Part shown: positions 1 to 14,035 of the stretch, piece after piece
How the letters are laid out: each line of letters begins with the position of its first letter
How positions within the stretch are numbered: the stretch's first letter is position 1
Source: Epichloe hybrida
Lineage: Eukaryota > Ascomycota > Sordariomycetes > Hypocreales > Clavicipitaceae
Length of the DNA: 64,000 nucleotides
NCBI GenBank assembly: GCA_019022495.1
Contig: JAFEKR010000012.1
Span: forward strand, 744,001-808,000
Reading direction: 5' to 3'
Program-made: the position numbers and the translations under genes
Notes under the pieces: model-generated
What the model was told of the DNA's origin: nothing
The model's database searches: none
The model's input: only the letters and a program-made list of their open reading frames with translations

Positions 1-85
1 AAAAAATGGTATGGAATTCCTTTGGCCTAGAGTCAATGAAGGCGTGAGGTATGAAGGACTTTTGGACTGACCAACTTTTCTTTAG

Positions 86-1139
86 GATTGTTGACGGGCT
101 CTCCCATCATGGTTAAGCCCCAGTTCAACCCCATGATTGGGCCCTCGACGCAGGTTCTCATCAACATGGGTGCACGATATGTGCCTTGCATGCACAATGT
201 CAAAGAGATTCAGGGCTCCAAGGTCCCCGTCTCCTTCATGTGCCCGAATGCTACCCAAAACGACCAATACTGCCCTCTCTCCGAAGTGTGCGGTTTCGGC
301 GGCGTGCCCAATCCGACTTTCAGCGATGCCAACCAGAGCCCGCAGCCGAATCAGTGGTTTCGCTTCATTGTGCCCATGTTTATGCACGCGGGTCTGATTC
401 ACATAGGATTCAATCTATTGCTTCAGCTGACCCTAGCCAAGGAAATGGAGCAGGTCATTGGCTCGATTCGATTCTTCCTCGTCTATATTAGTGCTGGCAT
501 ATTCGGGTTTGTCATGGGCGGCAACTTTGCTGCTCCTGGTATCGCGTCTACCGGTGCCTCGGGCTCTTTATTCGGCATTCTTGCTCTCACGCTGCTGGAT
601 CTCCTATACTCATGGAGTGAGCGTCGCAATCCCGTCAAAGACCTCATGTTCATCATCTTGGACATGGTCATATCTTTTGTGCTGGGTCTACTGCCCGGCC
701 TGGACAATTTTTCCCATATTGGCGGATTTTTGATGGGTCTTGCATTGGGTATATGCATATTGCACTCTCCCAATGCATTGCGGAGAAAAATTGGAGGCAG
801 TGAGAACACCTCCTATTCCGCCGTCAGCTCTTCTGGCGATGATACCGCCCCTGGATTCTTTAAAAGCCCTATCGGTTTCTTCAAGGGCCGCAAACCGCTC
901 TGGTGGGCCTGGTGGCTCGTCCGAACCGGTTTCCTGATTGCCGTCATTGTTGTTTTCATTGTCCTTCTGAACAACTTTTACAACGGAATCCATACATGCA
1001 GCTGGTGCAAGTACCTGAGTTGCCTGGTAAGTAGACTTGCCGACGCCAAGTGATGATTTGCTGTATGCTAACATTCTCTCTCTCTCTCCAGCCCGTCAGC
1101 AACTGGTGTGACATTGGGACGATCCAGACGACTACGTAG
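86..1139 (+). CDS. Rhomboid-family intramembrane serine protease (5' truncated)
   Basis: Rhomboid proteases cleave transmembrane substrates inside the membrane with a Ser-His dyad. The exon begins after an intron acceptor at 84-85 (branch-like CTGAC just upstream), so the N-terminus lies upstream or off the window. Visible are the rhomboid core: a helix with HAGLIHIGFN, the catalytic GxSG as TGASGSLFGI, and the histidine helix in FSHIGGFLMG. A further hydrophobic helix follows near 920-975, and a Cys-rich tail (CSWCKYLSC). An intron at 1027-1091 (GTAAGT...CAG) joins a last short exon 1092-1139 ending TAG; without it the reading frame would run into unrelated codons. Family assignment is firm from the dyad; substrate is unknown. 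A 3'-UTR follows, converging on the next gene. Confidence 0.88.
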
Positions 1140-1617
1140 ATGTGATGTATGCAGAAACGGAATCAAACATAACATGTCAAGCTGGTCCATCTCATGCGCG
1201 CCATCACGCTTTATTATCATGTGATTGTATTTATTAGACTGGGACTCGGCGAGACTGGTTTGGACGACAAGACAGATCAGCTTCAAATTTAGCACAGCGA
1301 TGGCGTTGGGTCTTGTATGCATGTGAATGGGGTGTGGGTTGCATGGTAAAAGGATGATACAGGTTCGCAACATGAGCACTAGTAAGGAGAGGGACGGGCA
1401 TGCGCATAGTGACCTTTTATGAAGTAATATTCCAAATTCACTTCACTCACATGATACGCTTCGCTGGATCTTGAGGTTTTGACATTATTTTTTTTTTTTA
1501 CTATAAGATAGTGCCCATTCGATTGAAGACCAAGTCTCGAACCTAAGAACAGTCACTGCGTCTTTTGAGATGCTCGAGATGCCAAACATTGATAGTCCGT
1601 CACGTAAAATCATGCAG
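1140..1617. other. Convergent 3' intergenic region
   Basis: About 480 bases between the 3' ends of the rhomboid and the DUF7730-type gene. It holds a CT repeat at the last rhomboid intron border, a poly-T run near 1490, and no supported gene. Confidence 0.6.
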
Positions 1618-2788
1618 TCACGACGCGTCACAGCCAGAATCTTCGTCCAAGCCCGGGGACTCATCCAAGGCGTCATAGTCCAGATCAATGCCCTGAAACC
1701 AAATGTGCATGGTCAACTCAGCGGCTCTTACCGCCTCTGCGGAGCCTTGGCCTGGTCTGTGTAACGACTTGTATGCGTCCTCCTCGTAGACGACGCCGAT
1801 ACTGCCATCGTTCCGATACTCTGTGAAGAACCGTTGTCTCGTGAATCTTTTGACGGCGAATCCGAGAGACGTCGTGTTGAAGTGAGGGGAAGCGACTCTG
1901 GGCAGGTGGATCGTCGTCCTGATATCAGAATTGGACGCGAGGGCCTGCAAGGGAGAGAGGACAGCGTGCTTGTTGACGCTGGACCAGGATGATTCCGAGT
2001 CGTGGTCAAGCGTGATGTCGACGGTGCGGAGGTGCCGCAGGGCGGCGATGCGTTGCCAGAGGCAAGACCACGAGGTGGGAGATGATGTGCCTGGATGAGA
2101 GGGTGCGTCCCCGGTCGGTGTGGAGTTGGAGCATGCTTCGACGGCCTTGAAGACGGCGGGGGGGAGTCTGAAGGAAAGATTCAGACGTCTCGTGTTGAAG
2201 AATGCTTTGTTCAGGAGATGACCGGGACGGATTGAGAAGAGGGAACCGTCTTTCCCGTCGAATAGCACGTCGAGAGTGGGAAGATCGTCGACGTGTATCA
2301 CAGATGTTTCGGCGAGGAGGCACGCGACATCTTCGAATCTAGGATTTGCACCTTTAGTACATGTCTGATGTTTGCTGATGTGTTTTTGATACATTGATTT
2401 CGAAAGGAAGAATGGCAGCAGAAAATTACGTTCTCCTACATGTACTCATCAAGGCTCGGGCCGCGTCGTGCCGTGTCTGGATGCCGGGCACATCGGGATG
2501 ATGCAGGCGCTTGGCGACTTCTTCGCATCTCCAGTGCCCTCCCCAGGGGGACTGTAGACGACGAGCCCAAACCTCGGTGGATGGATCGCCGAGTGAGCGA
2601 CGGTCGAAGCAGTAATGGTCATTGCTCGGCTTCGGCGCGATGCAGGTTGCGACGTGAATGGTCCCCTGATCTTGATACACATGAGCTTGTGCTGGGACGA
2701 TGTGAGCGTAGATCTGCCGTCGAACTTCGGCTGGCAGTTGGACCAGAACGCTTCGTAGTTGGGGATCAATATGCCCTTCGACACACAT
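1618..2788 (-). CDS. DUF7730/F-box-like hypothetical protein
   Basis: Two exons on the minus strand: 2788-2430 and 2338-1618, joined by an intron at 2429-2339 (GTAATT...TAG) with an exact TACTAAA branch site. Splicing yields a continuous ALMSTCRRTFEDV, the usual 'TCRRIY-E' position of the fungal DUF7730 family. Near the N-terminus LPAEVRRQIYAHIV matches the family opening 'LPxEIRxxIY', which resembles a degenerate F-box. About 359 residues; C-terminus is acidic. The start is the first ATG in frame (2788-2786); an upstream exon cannot be excluded. Function unknown; members are numerous in filamentous ascomycetes and no enzyme motif is visible. Confidence 0.62.
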
Positions 2789-3460
2789 GATAAGCAAGAC
2801 CTATTAATTAGGTGAAGAGGAAAAGTTGCCACTGCTACTCGCTAAAACGAGTTCCTTTTGTGGTTTTTTGTTTTTTAAGAAGGGCAGAGAGCAGGAGCAA
2901 TGGATGACCCCAATATACTACGACGGGCACTTCAACTACATTTTGCATTCATGGCACCCAGGCATCAACTTGATCGCAATAAGGTTTGCGAAAAATCGCG
3001 GAGAGGGTAAAAAATCGGTCTAGAGAAGGCTATACACTTGTTGCTGACACGGGTACGTACCCGCTAGCCGACTATACATTGTACATACAGGACCGTTTGT
3101 ACGTTTGTACGGACTACGGACCTGTCATTTCTGAGGGGGAGGGGGCATCGGGGAATTAATGCCATGGGTATTGATTGGGTGGGTGATTTGGTGTCTATCA
3201 ACCCTTGTCCACCATGTGTTGGATGGGCCGCTTTTGGACCCTCGTCGTGTTGGCTGCGATGCGAAATCTATCGGGCCAGAGTGGGGCACAGAGGGGGACA
3301 GAGTTATTCCGCTCTGGCCTCGCACCAGCCGGCCTATCCGCACTTATTTGGCGCATGATGGGGCACAGCTGCTCGACGGCGATCGGGGATCGGAGTCGGG
3401 AGAGGTAATACGAAGAAGGACGCATATGATTATGGCGGTGCGGCACGCACAGCAAGGCAT

Positions 3461-3490
3461 GATGCACGGCGATGCACGGCGATGCACGGC
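3461..3490. repeat. Tandem repeat, GATGCACGGC x3
   Basis: Three perfect head-to-tail copies of a 10-bp unit, followed by degenerate GATGCATGG copies to about 3512. Confidence 0.9.
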
Positions 3491-3531
3491 GATGGATGCA
3501 TGGTGATGCATGGCCTGGTGCAGGTGCAAGC

Positions 3532-3562
3532 GGAAGTGGAAGTGGAAGTGGAAGTGGAAGTG
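3532..3562. repeat. Hexanucleotide repeat (GGAAGT)n
   Basis: Five perfect copies of GGAAGT in non-coding DNA. Confidence 0.9.
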
Positions 3563-3700
3563 AGACTGTCGAAGAATATCGGATTCCCTCACATCATCAC
3601 AATCATCACATGCACGGCACGGCGGGGCCTGCAACATTCCTGCAAAAGTACATGTACGGAGTAAGCATAATACAAGACTGGCTTTATTCACGATGCACAA

Positions 3701-3732
3701 GTACTCCGTAGTCCGTACTCCGTAGTCCGTAG
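3701..3732. repeat. TCCGTA-word cluster
   Basis: Two direct copies of GTACTCCGTAGTCC with inverted TACGGA relations. This is one of about seven such clusters in the window, all intergenic (see findings). Confidence 0.75.
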
Positions 3733-4099
3733 CACTGAGTCACTGACAGCGCCAAGTCACGTGGCTGCCACTGCCAATGCCAGCCCATTAAAACTTCCAG
3801 GTGGGTCTGGCACGTCACGCTCGCCCCGGCGCGTCTCTCGTGGTGGGACATACGGGACAAGGCCAAAGAAAGGGTTCGTGTCGTGACTTGGTAAACTGGC
3901 TCCAGATAGATGCAAGCACAACCAAGAAAGAGCCAGCTGCCTTCCTCCCTGTCCAACCACCAATTGTATAAACCCAAATGCCATCTTGTCACCCGTCATT
4001 GATTGACCCTGCAACTAGTCGGCACCAAAGACACGCCCCTGCAAATCTCTGGAGCAACCGCACTGGCCTGTCCAGGACAATCGGCATCACCAGTTCACT

Positions 4100-7000
4100 A
4101 TGACTTCAGTCCTTCCCCAGAAGCGGGTGCTAGGCGAGGCTGGTTCTCGCCAAAATATACCACCCTCAACGCCAGGGTCGGTCAAGAAGAGAAAGACCGA
4201 CATATTCTCCTCATCCCCTGCACCCCGGTTCACTGGCTCACAAAGAGACCCAAAATCGAAATTTGGGTCCAGTCAGCCCAAGAGCGCCTTCGAGACCGAA
4301 GTGCTCGAGAAGCTGAGCCAAGACATCTCAGACCTCAAACGCAGCAATGCCGAAAAGGATCAGGCATGGGACCGTCCTCCAGTCCAAGATTTTGAGCCCA
4401 ATCGGGACAGCTTGTGCTTCCAATCTATCGAAGCCGAAGAGGGCACCTTGCATGGCGGAAAAGCGACCGTCAAGCTGTTTGGCGTCACGCAGGAGGGTTA
4501 CTCTGCCATGCTTCATGTCACGAACTTCAAGCATTATTTATACGTTCCGGCACCGCCCATGTTCCAGCCACAAGACGTCAATGCGTACAAGGCATTCCTC
4601 GAGTCACAAATTGCCCAGAGTCAACCCGCCATCCACTCCATTGCCATTGCCTACCGAGTAGACATATACGGCTTCAGCGGCAATAAGCAGAACCCGTACC
4701 TCAAAATCACCGTCAACGACCCCAAATTCATCAACAGGGTGCGATCGACTATCGAGAGCGGCAATGCCAACTGGAAAGGCATGTGGAAAGGTGATGGCAT
4801 CAGGACATACGACAACATCCAATACGTCCTTCGATTCATGGTGGACTGCAAGGTACGACGTGCCATCGGCACATGCCGCAATATGATATCAACAAAGAAT
4901 TGACTAACTCTTCCGTTTTCTTCTCCGAACCAGGTTCAAGGTATGGCTTGGGTCGAGGCACCAGCGAATACATACAAGCTTCTCACCGGGTCCGAGAGAC
5001 AGTCCAATTGTCAGATTGAGGCCGAGGTTGCCTATCTGGACTTGATTGCTCATAAACCCGAAGGAGATTGGGCTAAAATGGCTCCTCTGCGTATCTTGTC
5101 TTTTGACATTGAGTGCGCAGGCCGAAAGGGCATTTTCCCCGAAGCCAACCAAGACCCCGTCATCCAAATCGCCAACGTGGTTACCAAATACGGGGAGAAG
5201 AAACCGTTCATTCGTAATGTATTTTGTCTGGACACTACCAGCTCCATTGTCGCGACTCAGATCCTGGAGTATGAGAAGGAGGATAAGATGCTGAGCGACT
5301 GGCAGCAATTTCTGATCAGGGTTGACCCGGACATCATCATCGGCTACAACATTTCCAACTTTGATTTTCCATACCTCCTAGACAGAGCAAAGCATCTGAA
5401 AGTGGCCAATTTCGATCATTGGACCCGGCTGCCGAGCGTCCAGTCTAGAGTCAAGGATACCAACTTCTCGAGCAAACAGATTGGCAACAGGGACACCAAA
5501 GCCACCAACACCAACGGGCGATTACAACTGGATTTGCTGCAATTGATTCAAAGAGATCATCAACTGCGAAGTTACACGCTCAACTCCGTATGCGCGCACT
5601 TTCTAGGCGAACAGAAAGAAGACGTGCACCATACCATGATTACCGAACTTTTCAATGGAACACCGGAGTCTCGCCGACGTTTGGCTCTTTACTGTCTCAA
5701 GGACGCGTACTTGCCACAGAGATTGATGGATAAGTTGTCCTGCTTGGAAAATTATACGGAAATGGCAAGAGTCACGGGCGTTCCGTTCAATTTCCTGCTC
5801 TCTCGCGGGCAACAGATCAAATTCATCAGCCAGCTGTTTCGAAAGGCTCTGGAACAGAAACTGGTAATTCCGAACATGCGATCTGAAGCATCGGATGAGC
5901 AGTACGAAGGTGCTACGGTCATTGAGCCAGTTCGTGGCTATTACGACGTGCCTATTGCCACACTCGATTTCGCATCTCTGTACCCGAGTATCATTCAAGC
6001 GCACAACCTGTGCTACACAACACTATTGGACAAGAAAACTGCCGTTCAGCTGGGCTTGGTGAAGGACGAAGACTACATCGTCACACCCAACGGTGACATG
6101 TTCGTCACGGCGAAGCAGAGGAAAGGTCTCCTGGCACAGATTCTTGAGGAGTTGTTGACTGCTCGAAAGCAGGCCAAGCGTGAGCTAGCCCAAGAGACGG
6201 ACCCTTTCAAGAAAGCTGTGTTGAATGGTCGTCAGCTGGCTCTGAAGGTCAGCGCCAACTCTGTCTACGGTCTGACTGGTGCCACCACGGGCAAGCTACC
6301 GTGCTTGGCAATCGCCAGTAGTACAACCAGTTTTGGACGACAAATGATTGAAAAGACCAAGGATGAAGTGGAAAAGAAGTACAACATTGCCAACGGATAC
6401 TCACATGACGCGCAGGTCATCTACGGTGATACTGATTCCGTCATGGTCAAATTCGGCACCAAGGACCTGGCAGAGGCCATGAGGCTGGGCGAGGAGGCAT
6501 CGCATTACGTATCAGACAAGTTTGTCAAGCCGATTAAGCTCGAGTTCGAAAAGGTCTACTTTCCCTATCTCCTCATCAACAAGAAGCGTTATGCAGGACT
6601 GTACTGGACCAAGACGGAGAAATACGACAAGATGGACACAAAGGGCATTGAAACGGTTCGGCGAGACAACTGTCTTTTGGTGCAGACAGTTATCGAAAAG
6701 GTGCTGAGAATGATCTTGATTGACCGGGACGTCAGTGGCGCGCAAGAGTAAGTGCTTCCCCGGTCGCCGGCGGCGCAAGAGTTTCAAGGTGGTTCTGTTG
6801 CTGACATTGGCACACACACAGATATGTCAAGGAAATGATTGCCAACTTGTTGCAAAACAAGGTGGACATGTCAAAGCTTGTCATTACCAAAGCGTTGACC
6901 AAGGATGACTATGCAGCGAAGCAAGCGCACGTGGAACTAGCCCATCGCATGAAGAAGCGAGATGCTGGCTCGGCCCCTGCTCTAGGTGATCGTGTAGCGT

Positions 7001-7563
7001 ACGTCATGGTCCGTGGCGCGGCCGGCGCAAAGAATTTTGAGAAGTCAGAGGACCCTCTCTATGTGCTAGAGCACAACGTTCCCATCGACACGAAGTACTA
7101 CTTGGACAATCAGTTGGCCAAGCCTCTAGGACGCATCTTCGAGCCCATTCTGGGCGAGACCAAGGCAAAGACGCTGCTGACGGGCGATCACACGCGAACC
7201 ATCTCGGTAGCCGCGCCGTCGGTGGGTGGGTTGATGAAGTTTGCCACGAAGACGCAGACATGCATGGGCTGCAAGAAGCCACTCACAGGCAAGCAGGAAA
7301 GCAACGGTGCGGTGTGTTCAAACTGCGCGCCGCGCGTAGGTGAGCTATACAAGAGGACGTTGGACAAGGTGTCTGATCTTGAAGTCCGGTTCGGGCGACT
7401 TTGGACGCAATGCCAACGATGCCAAGGCAGCATGCACTGCGAGGTGATTTGTAGCAGTAAAGATTGCCCCATCTTTTACATGCGAATGAAGGCCAAGAAG
7501 GATTTGGAAGATGCCGGCAAAGATTTGTCGAGGTTCGACATGGATGTGGCTGCCATGTGGTGA
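4100..7563 (+). CDS. POL3: DNA polymerase delta catalytic subunit
   Basis: Family-B replicative polymerase for lagging-strand synthesis and repair. Three exons: 4100-4852, 4934-6747 and 6822-7563; introns have GT/AG ends and CTAAC or CTGAC branch sites. They give 1102 residues, close to the yeast 1097. Proofreading motif Exo I is [10 protein letters not shown] (about residue 310). Polymerase motif A is DFASLYPSI (about 596), motif B region NSVYGLTGA, and motif C YGDTDS (about 748) with the two metal-binding Asp. The C-terminus (about 1000-1080) has the CysA zinc module (CMGCKKPL...CSNC) and the CysB module ([14 protein letters not shown]...C) that binds an Fe-S cluster and the B subunit in this family. 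N-terminus is disordered and basic. All catalytic residues are present. Confidence 0.98.
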
Positions 7564-7870
7564 GCCGGTCGTGCATTTATACAGGGTCGTAATCTTGGAG
7601 CACGTGTATGCATTGGGCGTTGGGGGCGCGCACGGGAGAGAGAAACTGGGGAATGACTTGTCGATTGACGAGGGTATCCCGAGCTGTTCATTGTATTATA
7701 ATCCGTATAGATTACAAGATGCGCATCGTGTGAAAACAAGCTATAATAATACGAGATGATGGCAGCTAGTCAAGCCGAGCTGCCGACGCCTCCGATGCCG
7801 GGGGACTCTGGTGTTGGATGCAAGTTCGGGCCGATGGGTAAGGGGAGAGAGAGATTTCATTGCCAGGCAC

Positions 7871-7898
7871 CTACTCCGTACGGAGTACTCCGTACGAG
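7871..7898. repeat. Palindromic TACTCCGTACGGAGTA cluster
   Basis: Contains the perfect 16-bp palindrome TACTCCGTACGGAGTA followed by a further CTCCGTAC. Intergenic. Confidence 0.8.
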
Positions 7899-8100
7899 AC
7901 GAGTTGGGGTAAATAAAATACCTCGTGCTTATCGGATGGGCGGCCACAGTGATTGGTTGTCGATGTCGCCTAGGGGGTTGCACATCAGTTGCGGCGACGC
8001 AATCGAATCCGGCGACCAGTCTCTGAAGTTGGTTTGCGCGTCATTTTTCACCATGAATGTGGGTGGATGCGTATTATGCATGGCGGCGTTTTCCTGCCTG

Positions 8101-8157
8101 TACTCCGTAATCCGTACGTCTGTACATAATCTATGTACGTACTCCGTAGTCCGTACA
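8101..8157. repeat. TCCGTA-word cluster
   Basis: Four copies of the TCCGTA word interspersed with GTAC palindromes over 57 bp; same family as 7871-7898. Confidence 0.75.
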
Positions 8158-8326
8158 ACGAAGACCAAGACGTCACCGATAAGGCTGCGGAGGCTAAAAA
8201 AGTGGTGGAGCCCCGCCACATGAGCCGAATTTCGGAGCTCCCAGCCCAGTTGGTGTGGTGGTGCACGGAGTGCGCGCGATGATGAGAAGACGCGGGATGA
8301 CATGCGGACGGACATGAAAGGGTTCG

Positions 8327-8359
8327 TTTGGGTTGGGTTGGGTTGGGTTGGGTTGGGTT
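8327..8359. repeat. Pentanucleotide repeat (TTGGG)n
   Basis: Six near-perfect TTGGG units about 95 bp upstream of the gdhA start codon. G-rich on the plus strand; could form a two-tetrad-type G-quadruplex. Confidence 0.85.
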
Positions 8360-8453
8360 ATTTTGGTCTGTTCGTTTTGTTCGTTTTGTGAATATATCTC
8401 TCCTCCATCGCGCACACCTGCTCGATAAACGTCCCTCACACTCACACTCACAC

Positions 8454-10436
<1,983 letters not shown>

Positions 10437-12552
10437 TGTCGCTTGACGTTGCGTTGGACTCGGAAGTTTCTTGGGAAACGGGAAACGGGAATATTGGATT
10501 TGTTTTTTTCTTACATGATCTTCTTGTACGATTTTCTTATAGTAATTCTTTTTTTTTTTTTACTTCTTTTCCTTGCAAACACAGGATATTGTCGATAGAT
10601 GTTGGTTTTAGATTGATAGTTGCCAGGGTATGGCTCGGCACGAAGACCGTGAAGCATGACTTTTTTTGCCCAGCCTTGCGACAAACATGCTCGAGTCTCG
10701 ACCATGTTATGCGACCCGAGGAGACTTGTCTTTTGGGGGCCTCCTCATATGCTGTTCTTGCCGCTTCAACCTTTTGGGGTATAACTCACGGTTGTTTGTT
10801 GCGGAAGACTTCTTGCACAACGTGGCCGACCGTACAGCATGACCATGAAGTTACATTCATCCATCATGTTGACAATGAATTGCTAGCGCGTGGAAAAGAA
10901 GAAAAAAAGGCAGGGCACGCGACAGACATTGCCTTCGAGGCAGTGCGGTTTCTACATGGCGCTTCGTCACCTTCACAGCGGCAGAGTTGTGTCCTCGTGG
11001 CTTCATGGGCATCTGGAAAAACCCGCCTTTCCGTTCCAAGACACCCCGAGCGAGTGTGTCAGATGCAACATGAGTGAGAGGCAGTTCCGCGCCCGTCCGC
11101 AAATGGGTTTTGGTGTCAATGTGGAGCAGCCGAGGGCCGCGAGGAGGCGAAACAGGTGACGCTGGACTGGACATTCGGCCAAGTGAAGCTAAACATAGAG
11201 TCAAAAGGTTCGAGGCGACAACGGATGTCTTTCATGCTGACAGCAAGGCCTTCACCCTTCGCACGTCACGACTGGCAGACATTTCTCTGACAGACACCGG
11301 GGCGCATCGCGCGGTGTCTCTGTAGAATGGCACACTTTTTCCCCCAAGCGAGCATAGTTGCATAGTCCGCGGATGGAATCAAGCACAAGAGTCGGCGGTT
11401 GGCATTCCAACCCAGCCCGCAGCAAGGAATGGAATGCACTTTAACCATCTTCCGTTGGGGGCATTCGTGTCTGAGACATGTCAGACAACTTCCATCAAGT
11501 CCCAGTGGCCTGCCTACCTTGCCTTGCTAAGAGCTACCCTTTTTTTCATTTCTCATTTCTCAATGACAACAGGGCGACGGTGTCTTCACACATCGTGTTG
11601 TCACGTAAAACATTGTTTCTCAGTGGTAGTCCACCCGTCGCGTTGATCTGCTTCGATAGGGCCGCCGGGCTGTCTCGGTTGTACTTGGAAGAAGGGCACC
11701 CACTGTTTCTTTTCTGTTGGTTTCGTACATGATGGCAAGGCAAAACTAATAAAGCCAAATTGAGGGCCCCGGTGAACTGCATTCTGCGCAGCCACATTAT
11801 GCTTGTGCTTGCTAAAGAGGTGACCTCTGCTCAGATAGGCCTCTCCAGCCACCAAACGACCAGTCACCCAGCGCATCGAGTGAAGAAAGCGTCACTTCAC
11901 TTGCTGATCGATCAAATATACTTCCCCCCGGGCTTGGCTTGCCATTTTCTTCTACCAACCGAGGAGTGCTACTGTCCGGCCATGAGATATGAGAACCGAT
12001 CTGTCACATTGACGCCGGCCCTCCCGTACCTTTTCTTTACGTCGGCTAGGGTTGACTAGGCGAGGCAAAGCTTCTTCGTCTTCATCGCAGGGGTTCCGCC
12101 TGTTGCGAGTTCTCTCATCCATCATGAGGGTTTCAAGCCGGTCTTTCTGCATGAGCATGAGCATGAGCATGAGCACTTGGCTGGTAATGCTTAGCATCAG
12201 CCTTGCACATGCACAAACGACGAAATCGAATCTCAACTCGATATCCATCTCCGCTTCCGACCTGCCGTCTTGTACTGTGTGTATATATATACTCTGCGCT
12301 CGACTTTCAGTCCGGTCCGTACAATGAGCTGACAAACATATCGGACGTCCAGTTGGATTGCGCTGGTCGGGACATAGTAGAAACGAGGTGCACGAATCGA
12401 GCGTGTGCATGCGCGCTTGATGATGCATTTGACAATGCTGCATCGTGCCTCCGGCACTCATGTACTTATCAAGACATATCAGGTACGTGGCGGGTTTTTT
12501 TTTTTTTTTTCCTTCTTCTTCTCTTTCATTCTGCTGTCCCAATGAAAACAAC
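10437..12552. other. Long intergenic region without supported gene
   Basis: About 2.1 kb. Open frames here have no recognisable domain, no consistent splice continuity and mixed composition. The distal part (from about 12,050) probably holds the promoter and pyrimidine-rich leader of the Pth11-like gene, with a (CATGAG)n repeat near 12150-12176 and a poly-T tract near 12497. Confidence 0.55.
12150..12176. repeat. Tandem repeat (CATGAG)n
   Basis: Four perfect CATGAG units in non-coding DNA upstream of the Pth11-like gene. Confidence 0.85.
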
Positions 12553-13944
12553 ATGGAAGCTCACCAGAACGACGGAAACCGGGCAGCGGCCAAGAAAATC
12601 AGCAGTCCAGCATGCCGCGGCAGGATTCAGGGGAGAGACCGATCAACCGAGTATCTAGCCGTCAACATGGCTCTGGGTATCGTCACCGCCGTCGTCACCA
12701 CGGCCCGACTCGTCTTCAAACGACGTTTCAGCGCCAGTCGCCGGTACAGCCCGGACGACTGGGTGGTTCTCACGGCGCTGGCCGTCGGCTTCCCCTGCGC
12801 CATTGTCAATCGACAGGGCCTGGTGCACCACGGCCTCGGAAAAGACGCCTGGACAGTGTCGGCCGAGGACGTCTCGGCCTTTGCAATGTACTTTTACATC
12901 CTTGAGGCCCTGTACCTTTCCGCCATTTCGCTCGTCAAGTTGACGCTTCTGGTCTTCTACCTCACGATATTCCCGAGCGTCAGCACGGGCGCCTGGACGC
13001 GTCGCATGCTCTGGGGCTCCATTGCGTTCAACGTCGTTTTGGCAGCATCCTGTGTCTTTCTCGCAATCTTCCAGTGCAACCCCGTCTCGTACTACTGGAA
13101 ACAATTCCTCCACGACGACGTGACGGCGACTTGCTTTGCTTCTGCCCCGGTGGCCTGGGTCAACGCGTCGCTCAACGTTGCCCTGGATCTGTGGATGATT
13201 GTCATCCCTCTCAAAGAAGTGTGGAGCCTTCGGTTGAACTGGAAGAAGAAGGCTGGCGTTGTCACCATGTTCCTCGTGGGAACCCTGTACGTTTTTCCTT
13301 CCTTCTTTTCTCTTTCGTTTCTTTTTTTTTTCTTGGTTCGCATTCCTGTTCATGCACTGACACCTGTTCGTAGTGTGACAGTCGTATCCGTCTTGCGACT
13401 CGTGTCGCTATCGCGTTTCGACGCTTCCATCAATATAACGTGGGACTATTTCGGCGTTGCGTTATGGTCCACCATCGAAATCAACGTCGGCATCATCTGC
13501 ACGAGTCTCCCGACCATGCGATTGATCCTGGTCCGCATTTCACCCGGAGTCTTTGGCTCACAGAGTTCCAATGCAAAGTCGAGACAGAGTTCACATTCGT
13601 CGGAACTGGCCGCGAGGAGGCAGAGACGGCTATCGAGCATAGGAACGTTTGTCGAGGATGAGGAAGAGCTGGGCCCGTATGTGAGGCCGAAGCTGTTCAA
13701 CGTTGGCTCGCAGGAGGCAAGTTTGAACCCCGCCTTTGCATCTCCGCGTTTCGGCAACGTCCAGTGCGCGGAGCCTCGGCACAATGTTGATACCAGCCTT
13801 TGCATCCAGCAACTTTTCCAACCCAAGTTGCTCCGTCATGCAATATTGCATCTTGATCCGCCATGGCTCTCGCTTTCAATTGCTTTTCCCTCGGGACGAC
13901 CCATCTCTTGCTGTTTAATGGTAGCGACATTTGCAAACCCTTGA
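12553..13944 (+). CDS. Pth11-like rhodopsin-domain membrane protein
   Basis: Seven-helix fungal membrane protein of the large Pth11-like family (putative surface-sensing receptors). No N-terminal CFEM domain is present. Exons 12553-13286 and 13374-13944; the intron (GTACGT...TAG) restores the family string GTLVTVVSVLRL, although the frame would also stay open through it. About 434 residues. Helices seen: EYLAVNMALGIVTAVV; WVVLTALAVGF; a double helix YFYILEALYLSAISLVKLT; GSIAFNVVLAASCVF; NASLNVALDLWMIVIPLKEV; the spliced helix; and ALWSTIEINVGIICTSLPT. The cytosolic tail is Ser-rich, and its last about 60 residues look less constrained, so the 3' end may be mis-modelled. Ligand unknown. Confidence 0.85.
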   Translation: MEAHQNDGNRAAAKKISSPACRGRIQGRDRSTEYLAVNMALGIVTAVVTTARLVFKRRFSASRRYSPDDWVVLTALAVGFPCAIVNRQGLVHHGLGKDAWTVSAEDVSAFAMYFYILEALYLSAISLVKLTLLVFYLTIFPSVSTGAWTRRMLWGSIAFNVVLAASCVFLAIFQCNPVSYYWKQFLHDDVTATCFASAPVAWVNASLNVALDLWMIVIPLKEVWSLRLNWKKKAGVVTMFLVGTLYVFPSFFSLSFLFFFLVRIPVHALTPVRSVTVVSVLRLVSLSRFDASINITWDYFGVALWSTIEINVGIICTSLPTMRLILVRISPGVFGSQSSNAKSRQSSHSSELAARRQRRLSSIGTFVEDEEELGPYVRPKLFNVGSQEASLNPAFASPRFGNVQCAEPRHNVDTSLCIQQLFQPKLLRHAILHLDPPWLSLSIAFPSGRPISCCLMVATFANP

Positions 13945-14035
13945 TATCTTCACAACGTCGACCCAGTCTCTCTCCATCCATTCGAAGCTGAAAGCCATCA
14001 TCACCTCCAAAAAAAAAAAAAAAAAATAGAAAATC

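Larger units (their letters stand above)
2789..4099. other. Repeat-rich intergenic region upstream of POL3
   Basis: No supported gene. It holds short tandem repeats (3461-3490, 3532-3562), clusters of the TCCGTA/TACGGA word (3107-3122, 3655-3663, 3701-3732), and the promoter and leader of the polymerase gene. A TATA-like 'tgtataaac' lies at about 3963. Confidence 0.6.
7564..8453. other. Intergenic region, POL3 3' / gdhA promoter
   Basis: No supported gene. It contains two TCCGTA-word clusters (7871-7898, 8101-8157), the TTGGG repeat at 8327-8359, and a CT/CACA-rich leader just before the gdhA ATG. Confidence 0.6.

Noticed and set aside
8327..8359. (TTGGG)n as a telomere-like array
   Set aside because: Unit differs from the fungal telomere repeat TTAGGG and lies in a gene promoter far from any end.
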